From Arthrobacter sp. efr-133-TYG-118 (GTDB taxonomy: Bacteria > Actinomycetota > Actinomycetes > Actinomycetales > Micrococcaceae): a DNA stretch of 64,000 nt. Of this stretch, positions 8,487-16,649 are shown one piece after another. A program made the translations under genes and the position numbers. A model generated the notes under the pieces. The model had not been told where the DNA came from. It searched no databases and saw only the letters and a list, made by a program, of their open reading frames with translations. Numbering within the stretch: position 1 is the stretch's first letter; each line of letters starts with the position of its first letter. The stretch is from assembly GCF_030209755.1 (NCBI RefSeq), contig NZ_JARVRH010000015.1, positions 1 to 64,000 of the forward strand. The letters run 5' to 3'.

Positions 8487-9949
8487 CGGCGGTGACTGAG
8501 GCGCGGCCCTCGGAGCCGGGCCCCGTTGGAACGCGGCAGCGCCGCCTTGGCGGGGCGGAGTTTCTCAACCAGCTCCTCGACGCAGGTAGTTTCCGCAGTT
8601 GGGACCGGCCGGTCCCGGCACCGCCGGGGGCGGATCCCGCCTACCTCGCGGACCTCGCCCGGGCCCGCGACCGTAGCGGTGCGGACGAGTCCGTGTTAAC
8701 AGGCCAGGGGACGCTGGATGGGCAGCCCGTGGCCGTCCTGGCTAGCGAGTTCGCCTTCCTCGGCGGCTCGATTGGCCGGTCCGCCGCCGAGCGGATCGTC
8801 GCAGCAATTGAAGAAGCAGGCCGACGTCGGCTGCCCCTCGTGGCCGCACCGGCGTCAGGTGGGACTCGAATGCAGGAGGGCACCCTGGCTTTCCTGCAGA
8901 TGGTGCGGATTACCGAGGCGCTCACGGCGTACAAGCGTCTCGGACTGCCCTATCTGGCCTATCTCCGGCACCCGACCACCGGCGGCGTCTTCGCTTCGTG
9001 GGGATCGCTGGGGCACGTGACAGTGGCGGAACCAGGTGGGCTGTTTGGCTTCCTGGGGCCCAAGGTCTACGCCGGACTCACCGGGCAGGAGTTCCCGGAA
9101 GGCATCCAGAGGAGTGAACATCTCTTCGCCCATGGAACGGTCGACGCCGTGTTGGACCCACGGGGATTCAGGAGCCTTGCCGCTGAGGTCGTGGGGATTC
9201 TCGCGGGCCGGGGATCGTGGATCGATGCAGGAAGCCCTCTTGTCACAGATAACAGCAGCGGCGACGTTTCCGCATGGGATTCGGTCCTGCGGACCCGCGA
9301 CACCGGACGCCCCGGGCTGGCGGAACTTCTCGACGGCGGGTTCGGCCGCCTCGTGCGCTTGCGCGGCACCGGCCGTGGGGCAGCTTCGGCGAGTACCGCC
9401 GTCGTGCTGGCCGAACTCGAAGGGCGGCCCGTCGTCGTCGTTGGCCAGGACCGCGCCGCCCAGCGGGCGGGGAGCGTCCTCGACGCGGCGGGCTTGGCGC
9501 AGGCCCGCCGGGGAATGCGCCTCGCAGAGAAACTGGGGCTGCCGCTCGTGACGGTGGTGGATACTCCGGGGGCCGAGCTTTCGGCGCGAGCCGAGGAGTC
9601 CGCAATTGCGGGCGGGATCGCCGATTGCATCGCGGGAATGCTCGGACTTACTGTGCCAAGCGTTGCCGTGCTCCTCGGCGAGGGGACCGGGGGCGGTGCG
9701 CTCGCTCTTGCGGCTGCCCGTCGCACGGTGGCGGCAGAGAACGCCTGGCTCGCTCCGCTGCCCCCCGAAGGTGCCAGCATCATCGTGCACGGTGACACGT
9801 CCTTGGCGGCCGAGCTGAGTGGGCGGCAACGGATCGGAGCGCGCGCACTCCTCGAGGATGGTGCCGTGGACGAGGTGGTAGGCGAGGGCGAGGGTTTCAT
9901 CAAGCGGCTCGCTGAAGCGGCCTCCCGGCAGATCGCCGCGCAGCTTTAA
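8483..9949 (+). CDS. Fused acetyl-CoA carboxylase beta/alpha-like carboxyltransferase
   Basis: A 488-residue crotonase-fold protein with two carboxyltransferase halves. Residues about 20-250 resemble AccD (ESVLTGQGTLDGQPVAVLAS, GGTRMQEGTLAFLQM). Residues about 275-480 resemble AccA (RRGMRLAEKLGLPLVTVVDT, PGAELSARAEESAI, LLGEGTGGGALALAAARR). The zinc ribbon of bacterial AccD is absent. No biotin carboxylase or biotin carrier gene is nearby. It may therefore borrow the cell's biotin proteins or act as an acyl-CoA decarboxylase/transcarboxylase, as malonate decarboxylase subunits do. It ends the five-gene operon just before a strong terminator. Confidence 0.8.
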   Translation: MTAVTEARPSEPGPVGTRQRRLGGAEFLNQLLDAGSFRSWDRPVPAPPGADPAYLADLARARDRSGADESVLTGQGTLDGQPVAVLASEFAFLGGSIGRSAAERIVAAIEEAGRRRLPLVAAPASGGTRMQEGTLAFLQMVRITEALTAYKRLGLPYLAYLRHPTTGGVFASWGSLGHVTVAEPGGLFGFLGPKVYAGLTGQEFPEGIQRSEHLFAHGTVDAVLDPRGFRSLAAEVVGILAGRGSWIDAGSPLVTDNSSGDVSAWDSVLRTRDTGRPGLAELLDGGFGRLVRLRGTGRGAASASTAVVLAELEGRPVVVVGQDRAAQRAGSVLDAAGLAQARRGMRLAEKLGLPLVTVVDTPGAELSARAEESAIAGGIADCIAGMLGLTVPSVAVLLGEGTGGGALALAAARRTVAAENAWLAPLPPEGASIIVHGDTSLAAELSGRQRIGARALLEDGAVDEVVGEGEGFIKRLAEAASRQIAAQL

Positions 9950-10015
9950 CCCAACTGGCTCGCAGTTGTTGTCGTTTTCAGGCCTGTAAACGACAACAAC
10001 TGCGAGTCAGTTGGG
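9950..10015. terminator. Bidirectional terminator, 28-bp inverted repeat
   Basis: Arms at 9950-9977 and 9988-10015 are complementary over 28 bases with one wobble pair, around a 10-base loop. Each arm contains CGCAGTTGTTGTCGTTT or its complement. It sits exactly between two convergent operons and would stop transcription from both sides. Confidence 0.8.
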
Positions 10016-10030
10016 TACGGACGGGGGAGT

Positions 10031-11323
10031 TTAGTGTGTCAGGTCCTTGCCCTTGGTTTCCGGGATCATGAAGGCGAACGCGATTCCGATGGCCAGCAGG
10101 ATCACGGCGTAGACGTTGAACATATTGGCCTGACCGATGCTGCCGAGCCAGGTCTGCAGGTACGGGGCCGTGCCGCCGAAGACCGCAACGCAGATGGAAT
10201 ACGGGACGCCGACGCCCACGGTGCGGATCTTGGTCGGGAACAGCTCGGCGTACACGGCAGGGACAATCGAGGCGCTGCCGGCAATGAAGAACAGCATCAC
10301 GGACATCGAAACGGCCAGCTGCCACGGGGAATCCTTCAGGAGCCACGTCATGGGGAAATGCAGCAACGCCGCACCGGCGGAACTCACGATCAGTACGGGC
10401 TTGCGGCCGATACGGTCGGACAGCTTGCCCCAGAACGGCAGCGCCGCGATGAACGCAATGTTGCCGATGACGCCGGCCCACAGGGCTGCGCCGCGGTCCA
10501 TCTTGAGGGTGGTTGCCGCATAACTCGGCGCAACGACGCCCCAAATGTAGTAGACAACCGTGAGGCCGACGGTCAGCCCGATCACTTGCAGGGCCTGCTT
10601 GCGGTACTTGACGATTTGCGGCCACATCGGCTCACGCTTTTCTTTCGGAGCTTCGGCTTCGAATGCCTCGGTTTCCTTCATCTTGGCCCGCATGACCAAG
10701 GCGTAGATGCCCAAGGCGCCGCCCACCAGGAACGGAATGCGCCAGCCCCAGGCGTTCATGTCGGCCTTGCTCAGCACACCGGTCAGGATGGCGCCAAGCA
10801 AAGTTCCGGCGAGGATGCCGGCGGTGCCGGAGGTGTAGATGAGGGTCGCCCAGAAGCCGCGCTTTTCCTTGGGCGCCATTTCGGACAGGTACGTTTGCGA
10901 CGACGGCAGCTCGCCACCGTGGGCGAGGCCCTGGATGAGGCGGGCCACCAGCAGCATGACGGATGCCAAGGCGCCAACAGCCTGGAATGTCGGGGCAATA
11001 CCGATCAGCAGGCTGCCGACAGCCGCGAGACCGACGGCGAACGTCATGGAGGTCTTGCGGCCGATCCTGTCGCCGATCCAGCCGAAGACGAAGCCGCCGA
11101 ACGGTCGGGCCACGAACCCGACGGCGAAGATCGCCAGGGTGGAGAGGACCGCGGAGGTAGGGTCGGCACTGCTGAAGAGCGCGCTGGCAATGAAAGGCGA
11201 GAACGTGGCGTAGATTGCCCAGTCGTACCATTCGACGGCGTTGCCGATGCCGGTGCCGATGAGGGTTCGCAGATGGGACTTGTGAACCTGGACTGTGGCT
11301 GAAGAGCCTACGGTAGCGGTCAT
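10031..11323 (-). CDS. MFS permease of the metabolite:H+ symporter (MHS) type
   Basis: A 430-residue carrier with about 12 membrane segments. MHS signatures are IGNAVEWYDWAIYATFSPFI in helix 1, ARPFGGFVFGWIGDRIGRKT between helices 2 and 3, and ARLIQGLAHGGELPSSQTYL in helix 4. Members carry organic acids such as ketoglutarate, shikimate or citrate, or betaines, with protons. The start at 11323 is chosen because GGAG lies six bases upstream. It is the second gene of an operon with the M20 amidohydrolase, 27 bases downstream of that gene's stop. It probably imports the N-acylated or amide substrate, or exports a product. Confidence 0.88.
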   Translation of the reverse strand: MTATVGSSATVQVHKSHLRTLIGTGIGNAVEWYDWAIYATFSPFIASALFSSADPTSAVLSTLAIFAVGFVARPFGGFVFGWIGDRIGRKTSMTFAVGLAAVGSLLIGIAPTFQAVGALASVMLLVARLIQGLAHGGELPSSQTYLSEMAPKEKRGFWATLIYTSGTAGILAGTLLGAILTGVLSKADMNAWGWRIPFLVGGALGIYALVMRAKMKETEAFEAEAPKEKREPMWPQIVKYRKQALQVIGLTVGLTVVYYIWGVVAPSYAATTLKMDRGAALWAGVIGNIAFIAALPFWGKLSDRIGRKPVLIVSSAGAALLHFPMTWLLKDSPWQLAVSMSVMLFFIAGSASIVPAVYAELFPTKIRTVGVGVPYSICVAVFGGTAPYLQTWLGSIGQANMFNVYAVILLAIGIAFAFMIPETKGKDLTH

Positions 11324-11350
11324 GTCGTGCTCCAAGGTTTGGGGTGGTGG

Positions 11351-12583
11351 TTAGTTGCCGGCGGCGAGGGTGGCGATGCGGGAGACCGCGAGCTCTGCGT
11401 AGAGCGCCGCGCCGTCGGACAGTACGCCGTCGTCGAAGGTGGCGAAAGGCGAGTGGTTGAACGGTGAGGTGGTGTGGTCCACGCCCCGCGGTACGGCGCT
11501 GAGGCCTACGAAGGTTCCCGGAACTTCGGCCAGGACCCGGGAGAAATCCTCCGAGCCGCTGATCGGCGTGGCCCAGCGGGAGAGCCGGGAATCGCCGAAC
11601 ATGTCCGAGATGACGTTCTCAGCGGTGTGGGTCTCGTCCTCGTCAGTGACGGTCATGGGGTATTCGCCGCGGTAGTCGACGTCCACCTCCACGCCGTGCG
11701 CCGAGGCGATGCCCTTGAGGAGCTGGGGAATCGCGGTCATCATACGGTCGCGGGAAGCTTCCGAGAACGTGCGGATGGTGGCTTCGAAGCGCGCGGATTC
11801 GGGGATGACGTTGCGCTTGGTACCTGCCTGCAGCACGCCCACGGTCAGGACTACGGGATCGAACATGTTGAACTGCCGCGTGATCATGACCTGCAGGGCC
11901 GTCACCATTTCCGCGGCCGCAGTCACGGGGTCCTTGGCCGAATGCGGTGCCGAGCCGTGACCGCCCGCACCGAGGACCGTGACGAAGAGCCCGTCGGAGG
12001 CGCTCATCATGACGCCCGGCTTGGTGCAGAACTGGCCATACGGTTCCAAGGAGGAGAAGACATGCATGCCGTAGGCGGCGTCAACACGACGGCCTGCGGC
12101 ATCCAGGACTCCTTCGCGGATCATGTGGCCCGCACCGTCGAAGCCTTCTTCACCCGGCTGGAACATGAGGACGACGTCGCCCGCCAGCTGATCGCGTCGC
12201 TCGGCCAGCAGGGTTGCGGCCCCGGCGAGCATGGACGTGTGGAGGTCGTGTCCGCAGGCGTGCATGGCGCCGTCGATCTTCGAGGAGAACTCGACGCCGG
12301 TGCGCTCCTGGACGGGAAGGCCGTCCATGTCGGCGCGGAGCAATACGGTTGGCTTCCGGACCGGTTCCGCGCCAAGCGCACCGGGCGCGCCGCCGCGCAA
12401 GACCGCGGTGACCGACGTCGTGCTTTCGCCAAGACTGATTTCGTACGGGAGTCCGTCGAGCGCCTTGAGCACCTTTTCCTGGGTGCGCGGGAGGTCCAGG
12501 CCGATCTCCGGTTCCTGGTGGAGCTCGTGACGGAACCGGGCGATTTCTCCCTGCATCTCTTTGGCGTCTGCGGCGATCGACAT
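11351..12583 (-). CDS. M20-family amidohydrolase (N-acyl amino acid/hippurate hydrolase type)
   Basis: A 410-residue metal-dependent hydrolase. The family blocks are RFRHELHQEPEIG near residue 17, RADMDGLPVQE, the metal motif MHACGHDLHTSMLAG, FQPGEEGFDGAGHMI, and the lid/dimerisation region with GAGGHGSAPH. The C-terminus has PISGSEDFSRVL and HSPFATFDD. Such enzymes remove acyl or aromatic groups from amino acids, or act on indole-acetyl and similar conjugates. GGAGAACAG precedes the ATG. It heads a two-gene operon with an MHS permease and is transcribed away from a two-module Lrp regulator, suggesting a substrate-induced uptake and hydrolysis pair. The exact substrate is unknown. Confidence 0.87.
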   Translation of the reverse strand: MSIAADAKEMQGEIARFRHELHQEPEIGLDLPRTQEKVLKALDGLPYEISLGESTTSVTAVLRGGAPGALGAEPVRKPTVLLRADMDGLPVQERTGVEFSSKIDGAMHACGHDLHTSMLAGAATLLAERRDQLAGDVVLMFQPGEEGFDGAGHMIREGVLDAAGRRVDAAYGMHVFSSLEPYGQFCTKPGVMMSASDGLFVTVLGAGGHGSAPHSAKDPVTAAAEMVTALQVMITRQFNMFDPVVLTVGVLQAGTKRNVIPESARFEATIRTFSEASRDRMMTAIPQLLKGIASAHGVEVDVDYRGEYPMTVTDEDETHTAENVISDMFGDSRLSRWATPISGSEDFSRVLAEVPGTFVGLSAVPRGVDHTTSPFNHSPFATFDDGVLSDGAALYAELAVSRIATLAAGN

Positions 12584-12625
12584 CTGTTCTCCTGTTTCCT
12601 GAACGTTTGGTAGGTATCCATAGCC

Positions 12626-12650
12626 ATTGTGGAGTGATTAGCCTCACAAT
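12626..12650. promoter_or_regulatory. Imperfect dyad between the M20 operon and the Lrp regulator (candidate operator)
   Basis: ATTGTGGAG (from 12626) and CCTCACAAT (to 12650) are near-complementary nine-base arms around seven bases. The site lies in the shared divergent promoter region and suits a dimeric Lrp-type regulator. It is inferred from symmetry and position only. Confidence 0.4.
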
Positions 12651-12726
12651 CTTCAAAAGCCATGGAAAAATTCAGCATCATGCAAGAATTAACAGGAATC
12701 ACGCACCGCCTTGGAGAGGATCGCTG

Positions 12727-13782
12727 ATGGAACTCAGTGAAGAGGACCTTCGGCTGATCAATGCCCTCCAGATCTCGCCGCGGATCAGTTGGTCCGACGC
12801 CGCCGAGGTCCTGGACGTCCACGCCACCACGTTGGCCTCCCGATGGGATCGGCTGCGCGAGTCCGGAGCCGCCTGGACCACGGCGCACCTCATGGGCGAC
12901 CCCAAGCACGCCTGCCTTGCCTTGTTGGACGTGGACTGCGAAATGCACCTCAGGCCCGAGGTCACGGCCGCGCTCGCAGCGATTCCGGAGATCATCACGG
13001 TTGAAGAGGCCGCCAGCAACCGGGACCTCATGCTCACCGTGATCACCCAGGACCTGGGCGAGTTCAGCAGCCGGCTATTGCCCCAGCTCAAGGAAATCCG
13101 GGGGCTCACCAAGTACCGGACCTCGCTCTGCACCCGGATCCACACGAGCGGCTACGCGTGGCGGCTCAACGTCCTGAGCCGGGCGGAGCAGCAAGCGCTG
13201 CGCGCCCTCGCCGGGCCGGAAGCGCTCAATCCGTCCGCCCCTTACGCACAGGTCACCCCGCTGCCGGAGAGCCATATGGCACTCTTTCCCTTCCTCGCGC
13301 GGGATGGAAGGACCTCTGCCGCGGAGATCGCACGCGCCCTGGGACGACACCCTGCCACGGTGCAGCGGCAGCTCGGCCGGGTGCTCGCGAGCCGGATGCT
13401 GTCCTTCCGCTGCGAAATCGCCCAGCAATTCTCCGGGTATCCCGTGACGTGCCAGTGGTTCGCGAATGTTCCAGCAGGCCAGCATGAAGCCGCGGCCGCC
13501 GAGCTGCGGGCCGTCAGGAACGTCAGGTTCACGGCCTCCACCACCGGCAGCACCAACTTTGTGATCATCATGTGGCTGCGCTCGCTGGCCGAGGTACTAG
13601 AGATGGAACTTGCCATCCAGCAGCGCATTCCCGGCATCGAACTCGTCGAAAGCGTCGTGATGCTGAGCACGGCCAAACGGGTCGGCTGGATGCTGAACCC
13701 GGACTCGACGGCGACTGGTGCCGTCGTGCCGACCGCCGCCGGTGAGTTGCTCCCCGCAATGGAATGGACGACGACGGCGTGA
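12727..13782 (+). CDS. Lrp/AsnC-family regulator with two HTH-RAM modules
   Basis: A 351-residue regulator with an N-terminal AsnC-type helix-turn-helix (LSEEDLRLINALQISPRISW, then AAEVLDVHATTLASRW) and a RAM-like domain. A second helix-turn-helix near residue 185 (LFPFLARDGRTSAAEIARAL, then GRHPATVQRQLGRVL) is followed by another ligand domain. The ATG at 12727 is preceded by GGAGAGGATCGCTG. An earlier in-frame ATG would read through the operator region and add 40 unlikely residues. It is divergent from the permease/M20 amidohydrolase operon and probably controls it in response to the imported amino-acid conjugate. Confidence 0.85.
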   Translation: MELSEEDLRLINALQISPRISWSDAAEVLDVHATTLASRWDRLRESGAAWTTAHLMGDPKHACLALLDVDCEMHLRPEVTAALAAIPEIITVEEAASNRDLMLTVITQDLGEFSSRLLPQLKEIRGLTKYRTSLCTRIHTSGYAWRLNVLSRAEQQALRALAGPEALNPSAPYAQVTPLPESHMALFPFLARDGRTSAAEIARALGRHPATVQRQLGRVLASRMLSFRCEIAQQFSGYPVTCQWFANVPAGQHEAAAAELRAVRNVRFTASTTGSTNFVIIMWLRSLAEVLEMELAIQQRIPGIELVESVVMLSTAKRVGWMLNPDSTATGAVVPTAAGELLPAMEWTTTA

Positions 13783-13871
13783 CTCACCATTGGTGGGTCT
13801 GCCCGGCAGCGAGTCAGGTGCGTCGTGCGTTGGGTTCGTGGCCCCAAACTCGTTTGGGCTTCTAGGCTGGG

Positions 13872-15338
13872 ATGATGACTAGCGACGACGCATCAGCGGG
13901 CATACTCCAACGGCCCTACCTTTTGGCCACGGTAGGTTCATGCGCTCTGGTGTTCCTTGCCGCCTTCGAATCGATGGCGGTGACCACCATCATGCCGCTG
14001 GTAAGCCGTGAATTGAATGGCGCCGGGCTCTACGCGTTGGCCTTCGCCGGGCCTCTCGCCACGGGTGTGATCGGGATGGTAGTGGCAGGGAACTGGGCGG
14101 ACCGGCGCGGTCCGGCTGCCCCGTTGTACGCTTCCGTGGCCCTGTTCGCAGCAGGACTGCTCATCGCTGGTACCGCGGTCTCCATGCCGATGCTCGTGGC
14201 TGGCCGGCTCGTCCAAGGCCTCGGCGGCGGGGCCATGACAGTCGCGCTCTACGTGGTGATTGCCAGGGTCTACCCCGCCAGGCTGCATGCCCAGGTCTTT
14301 GCCGCGTTCTCGGCGGCATGGGTCATTCCATCGATGATCGGTCCTTTCGCGGCCGGCGTCGTTGCCCAGGTGAGCAGCTGGCACTGGGTTTTCCTCGGCG
14401 TCGTGGGCCTGGTGGTTCCGGCGTTGGCAATGATCCTGCCCGCCATGCGCGGCATGCGATCAGCGGAAGGCTCCGACGGAGCCGCCACGCACGCTCCAAA
14501 GTCCGAAGCCACAGACGTCCCCTGGTCGTTCGGCCGCATGGGATGGGCTGCGCTCGCGGCCGTTGCCGTCCTCGGGCTGAACCTGTCCGGGCAGGTGCCC
14601 AGTGTGGGTTGGGTGATCGCCGTCGTCGCGCTCGCCATCGCGATGCTGTCGGTGCGGCCATTGGTCCCTCGCGGGACGCTCCGAGCGGGCCGCGGACTGC
14701 CGAGCGTCATCCTGATGCGCGGATTCGCCTCCGCGGCCTTCTTCGGCGCCGAGGTCTACGTGCCGTACCTTCTCACGGATCGATACTCCTTCACGCCAGC
14801 GTTCGCCGGGCTGGCCTTGACCGGATCGGCGCTCGCCTGGGCGGGGGCCTCCGGCGTCCAAGGGCGGCTGGGTTCCCGGCTTGGCAATGCCCTGGCGGTC
14901 CGGATCGGTTCGGTGTTGGTGCTCGGTGCTATCGCCGTTCTCCTCGTGACTACGGTGTTCGCGTGGCCCGCCGGAGTGTCGATTGCTGGCTGGCTCTTCG
15001 CGGGCGCCGGCATGGGCTTGATGTACCCGCGCCTGAGCGTCATGACCTTGGCCCTTTCCAAGCCGGAGGACCAGGGCTTCAACAGTTCCGCAATGTCCAT
15101 CGCCGATTCCTTGGGAGGCGCCCTCTCGCTCGCCGTGACGGGGCTCGTCTTCAGCGCGCTCACGACGACGGCGGCCACTTTCGCCGGGGTCTTCGCACTG
15201 ACGGCGGGGATCGCCGTCGTCGGGCTCATCATTGCGCCGCGCGTTGCCGGCGGGCGGCCTTTGGAAGCGGAAAGCGCGGAAGGTGAAGGGGCCGCCGAGG
15301 CGCGCCCAGCCGACGAAGCGGACGACGTGCGGGCCTAG
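13872..15338 (+). CDS. MFS multidrug-type permease (DHA2-like)
   Basis: A 488-residue transporter with roughly 12-14 hydrophobic helices. Landmarks are FESMAVTTIMPLVSRELNG in helix 1, ADRRGPAAPLYASVALF, and AGRLVQGLGGGAMTVALYVV around helix 4, a motif of drug:H+ antiporters. It ends in an acidic, Ala-rich tail (EGEGAAEARPADEADDVRA). A MarR-family C-terminal fragment starts at the very next base after its stop. An intact version was therefore probably a permease with its own MarR regulator, and this pair has decayed. The exported compound is unknown. Confidence 0.82.
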   Translation: MMTSDDASAGILQRPYLLATVGSCALVFLAAFESMAVTTIMPLVSRELNGAGLYALAFAGPLATGVIGMVVAGNWADRRGPAAPLYASVALFAAGLLIAGTAVSMPMLVAGRLVQGLGGGAMTVALYVVIARVYPARLHAQVFAAFSAAWVIPSMIGPFAAGVVAQVSSWHWVFLGVVGLVVPALAMILPAMRGMRSAEGSDGAATHAPKSEATDVPWSFGRMGWAALAAVAVLGLNLSGQVPSVGWVIAVVALAIAMLSVRPLVPRGTLRAGRGLPSVILMRGFASAAFFGAEVYVPYLLTDRYSFTPAFAGLALTGSALAWAGASGVQGRLGSRLGNALAVRIGSVLVLGAIAVLLVTTVFAWPAGVSIAGWLFAGAGMGLMYPRLSVMTLALSKPEDQGFNSSAMSIADSLGGALSLAVTGLVFSALTTTAATFAGVFALTAGIAVVGLIIAPRVAGGRPLEAESAEGEGAAEARPADEADDVRA

Positions 15339-15554
15339 GTGCGCCTGTGGTTGACGAGGGTTTGCCGCTCCTCGCTCGTCGCCCTGACTGAGCAGGGGGA
15401 CAAGGTGCATGACCAGGGTTGCGTGGCCCTTGAGGATCAGCTGGTTTCCCTGTTGTCAGGGGCGTTGGGCGAGAAGGAGTTGCAGGACCTGGCAAACAGC
15501 CTGATCGTCCTCCGCGACCACCTTCGTGCTTCCAGCCAGGCGGTGACCCTATGA
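15339..15554 (+). pseudogene. C-terminal remnant of a MarR-family regulator
   Basis: The 71-codon open frame reads RSSLVALTEQGDKVHDQG followed by LSGALGEKELQDLANSL. This matches the end of the wing and the C-terminal dimerisation helices of MarR regulators, where LTxxG follows the DNA-binding wing. The helix-turn-helix itself is missing. The frame begins at a GTG directly after the permease stop, with no ribosome site. I read it as the tail of a deleted regulator gene; it is unlikely to bind DNA. Confidence 0.6.
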
Positions 15555-15810
15555 CGGGCGCTGCTTCACTGTGATGCTCTCCGACCAGTGGACGATCCCC
15601 GAGTTCTACCCAATGGACTGGCTGCCAAACGGCGTACCCCTGACCGCGTACTCCGGCGGGGCACTCGATCTGCAGGGAGCGGACAGGCCGCTGGATACCA
15701 GGTCATCACCAACCAGGGCAGCACCGGGAACGCCCGACCATCGTTCCCGGATGCGGCGGCCCATCCGTCTCCCAAACCGTGTCCGGACCTTCGGAAAGGT
15801 GGGTGAACCG

Positions 15811-15980
15811 ATGAAACGACTCCGGAGCTTGCTTGGCCGCGGTGAGGAAGGGAGTTCCTGCGGGCGAGAGAGCTCGGCGATTCGGCAGTTGCCTTCGTGC
15901 TCCTTGTCCCGGTCCTGATTCTCGTTATCGGGCTCGTGGTCGACGGCGCAGGACAGATGCAGGCCTCCGAGACTCGATGA
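15811..15980 (+). pseudogene. Frameshifted, truncated TadE/pilus-type protein
   Basis: From ATG 15811 the frame reads MKRLRSLLGRGEEGSS and soon becomes nonsense. In another frame from about 15853 the sequence continues GDSAVAFVLLVPVLILVIGL then VVDGAGQMQASETR and stops at 15980. A short basic N-terminus plus one hydrophobic helix followed by VVDGAGQ is the hallmark of TadE-like and related pilus or secreted-envelope proteins, which are usually about 130 residues. Both a frameshift and a loss of the C-terminus are apparent. The 255 bases between this and the MarR remnant hold no frame I recognise. The stretch looks like accumulated debris next to the gene cluster. Confidence 0.5.
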
Positions 15981-16024
15981 AGGCCTGGGTGTCTGCGGTG
16001 GCCTTCTGGTCACGGTTGTGGGGC

Positions 16025-16564
16025 TCAAGTGCCGAGACTGGCAGTCGCGCGGTCGTTCTGCGAGATGAGGAATAGCCGGAGGATCCGGGATAGCTCGGAG
16101 ACATCTCTCGGTGAGAGAGCGGACAACAGGTCACGTTGGCGTTCTATGTGTGCATCGAGCACCTCCTCCAACTTTGCAGAGCCCGCTTCGGTGAGCCTGA
16201 TCCGCAGTTCACGGCGGTTGGCCTCGTTTACTTCTCGCGTGATCCACCCCTGTTTGACCATTTGATCGAGGCGGTTCGTCATGGCCGCGTTGCCGACCAT
16301 GGTCTGCTTTGCGAGCTCGCCGGGGGTCAGGCTCGGCTGCCCGGCGCGGTACAGCGTCGCCAGGACATCGAACGAACGGGGGTCGATGCCGAAGCCCCTG
16401 TGGAGCTGTTGGAGGCTGTTGTGCAGGAGGTATTGAGCGCGGGATATCCGGCCGAGTGTGGCCATCGCGGACACGTCGAGATCAGGCCGTGTTCGGCCCC
16501 ACTGCTGTACGACGGTGTCCACAGCATCTCGGGCGTCGCCGGATCGATCGTCTGATTTCGTCAC
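16025..16564 (-). CDS. MarR-family regulator of the indigoidine/minimycin-type cluster
   Basis: A 179-residue winged-helix regulator. Residues about 45-150 form the MarR core: YLLHNSLQQLHRGFGIDPRS, then LTPGELAKQTMVGNAAMTNR for the recognition helix, and NRRELRIRLTEAGSAKLEEV for the wing. GTG 16564 is taken as the start because it follows a GGTGGGGCACT stretch and gives normal family length; an upstream ATG at 16600 would extend it by 12 residues. It is divergent from the uracil phosphoribosyltransferase gene. The 13-bp palindrome between them is a candidate operator, so it probably represses the whole cluster and may sense its product. Confidence 0.82.
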   Translation of the reverse strand: MTKSDDRSGDARDAVDTVVQQWGRTRPDLDVSAMATLGRISRAQYLLHNSLQQLHRGFGIDPRSFDVLATLYRAGQPSLTPGELAKQTMVGNAAMTNRLDQMVKQGWITREVNEANRRELRIRLTEAGSAKLEEVLDAHIERQRDLLSALSPRDVSELSRILRLFLISQNDRATASLGT

Positions 16565-16605
16565 AGTGCCCCACCGCTCTTCCGCAGGCCACACTATCAT
16601 GCTAA

Positions 16606-16630
16606 AACTGTTTGATATCGAACTGTTCGA
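16606..16630. promoter_or_regulatory. Candidate MarR operator in the cluster's divergent promoter region
   Basis: TCGAACTGTTCGA (16618-16630) is a perfect 13-base palindrome. AACTGTT occurs twice, at 16606 and 16621, fifteen bases apart, and GATATC lies between. The site is 20 bases before the phosphoribosyltransferase start and 54 before the MarR start. It suits a dimeric MarR protein controlling both directions. Confidence 0.5.
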
Positions 16631-16649
16631 GATGAAAGCGACTTCTCGC

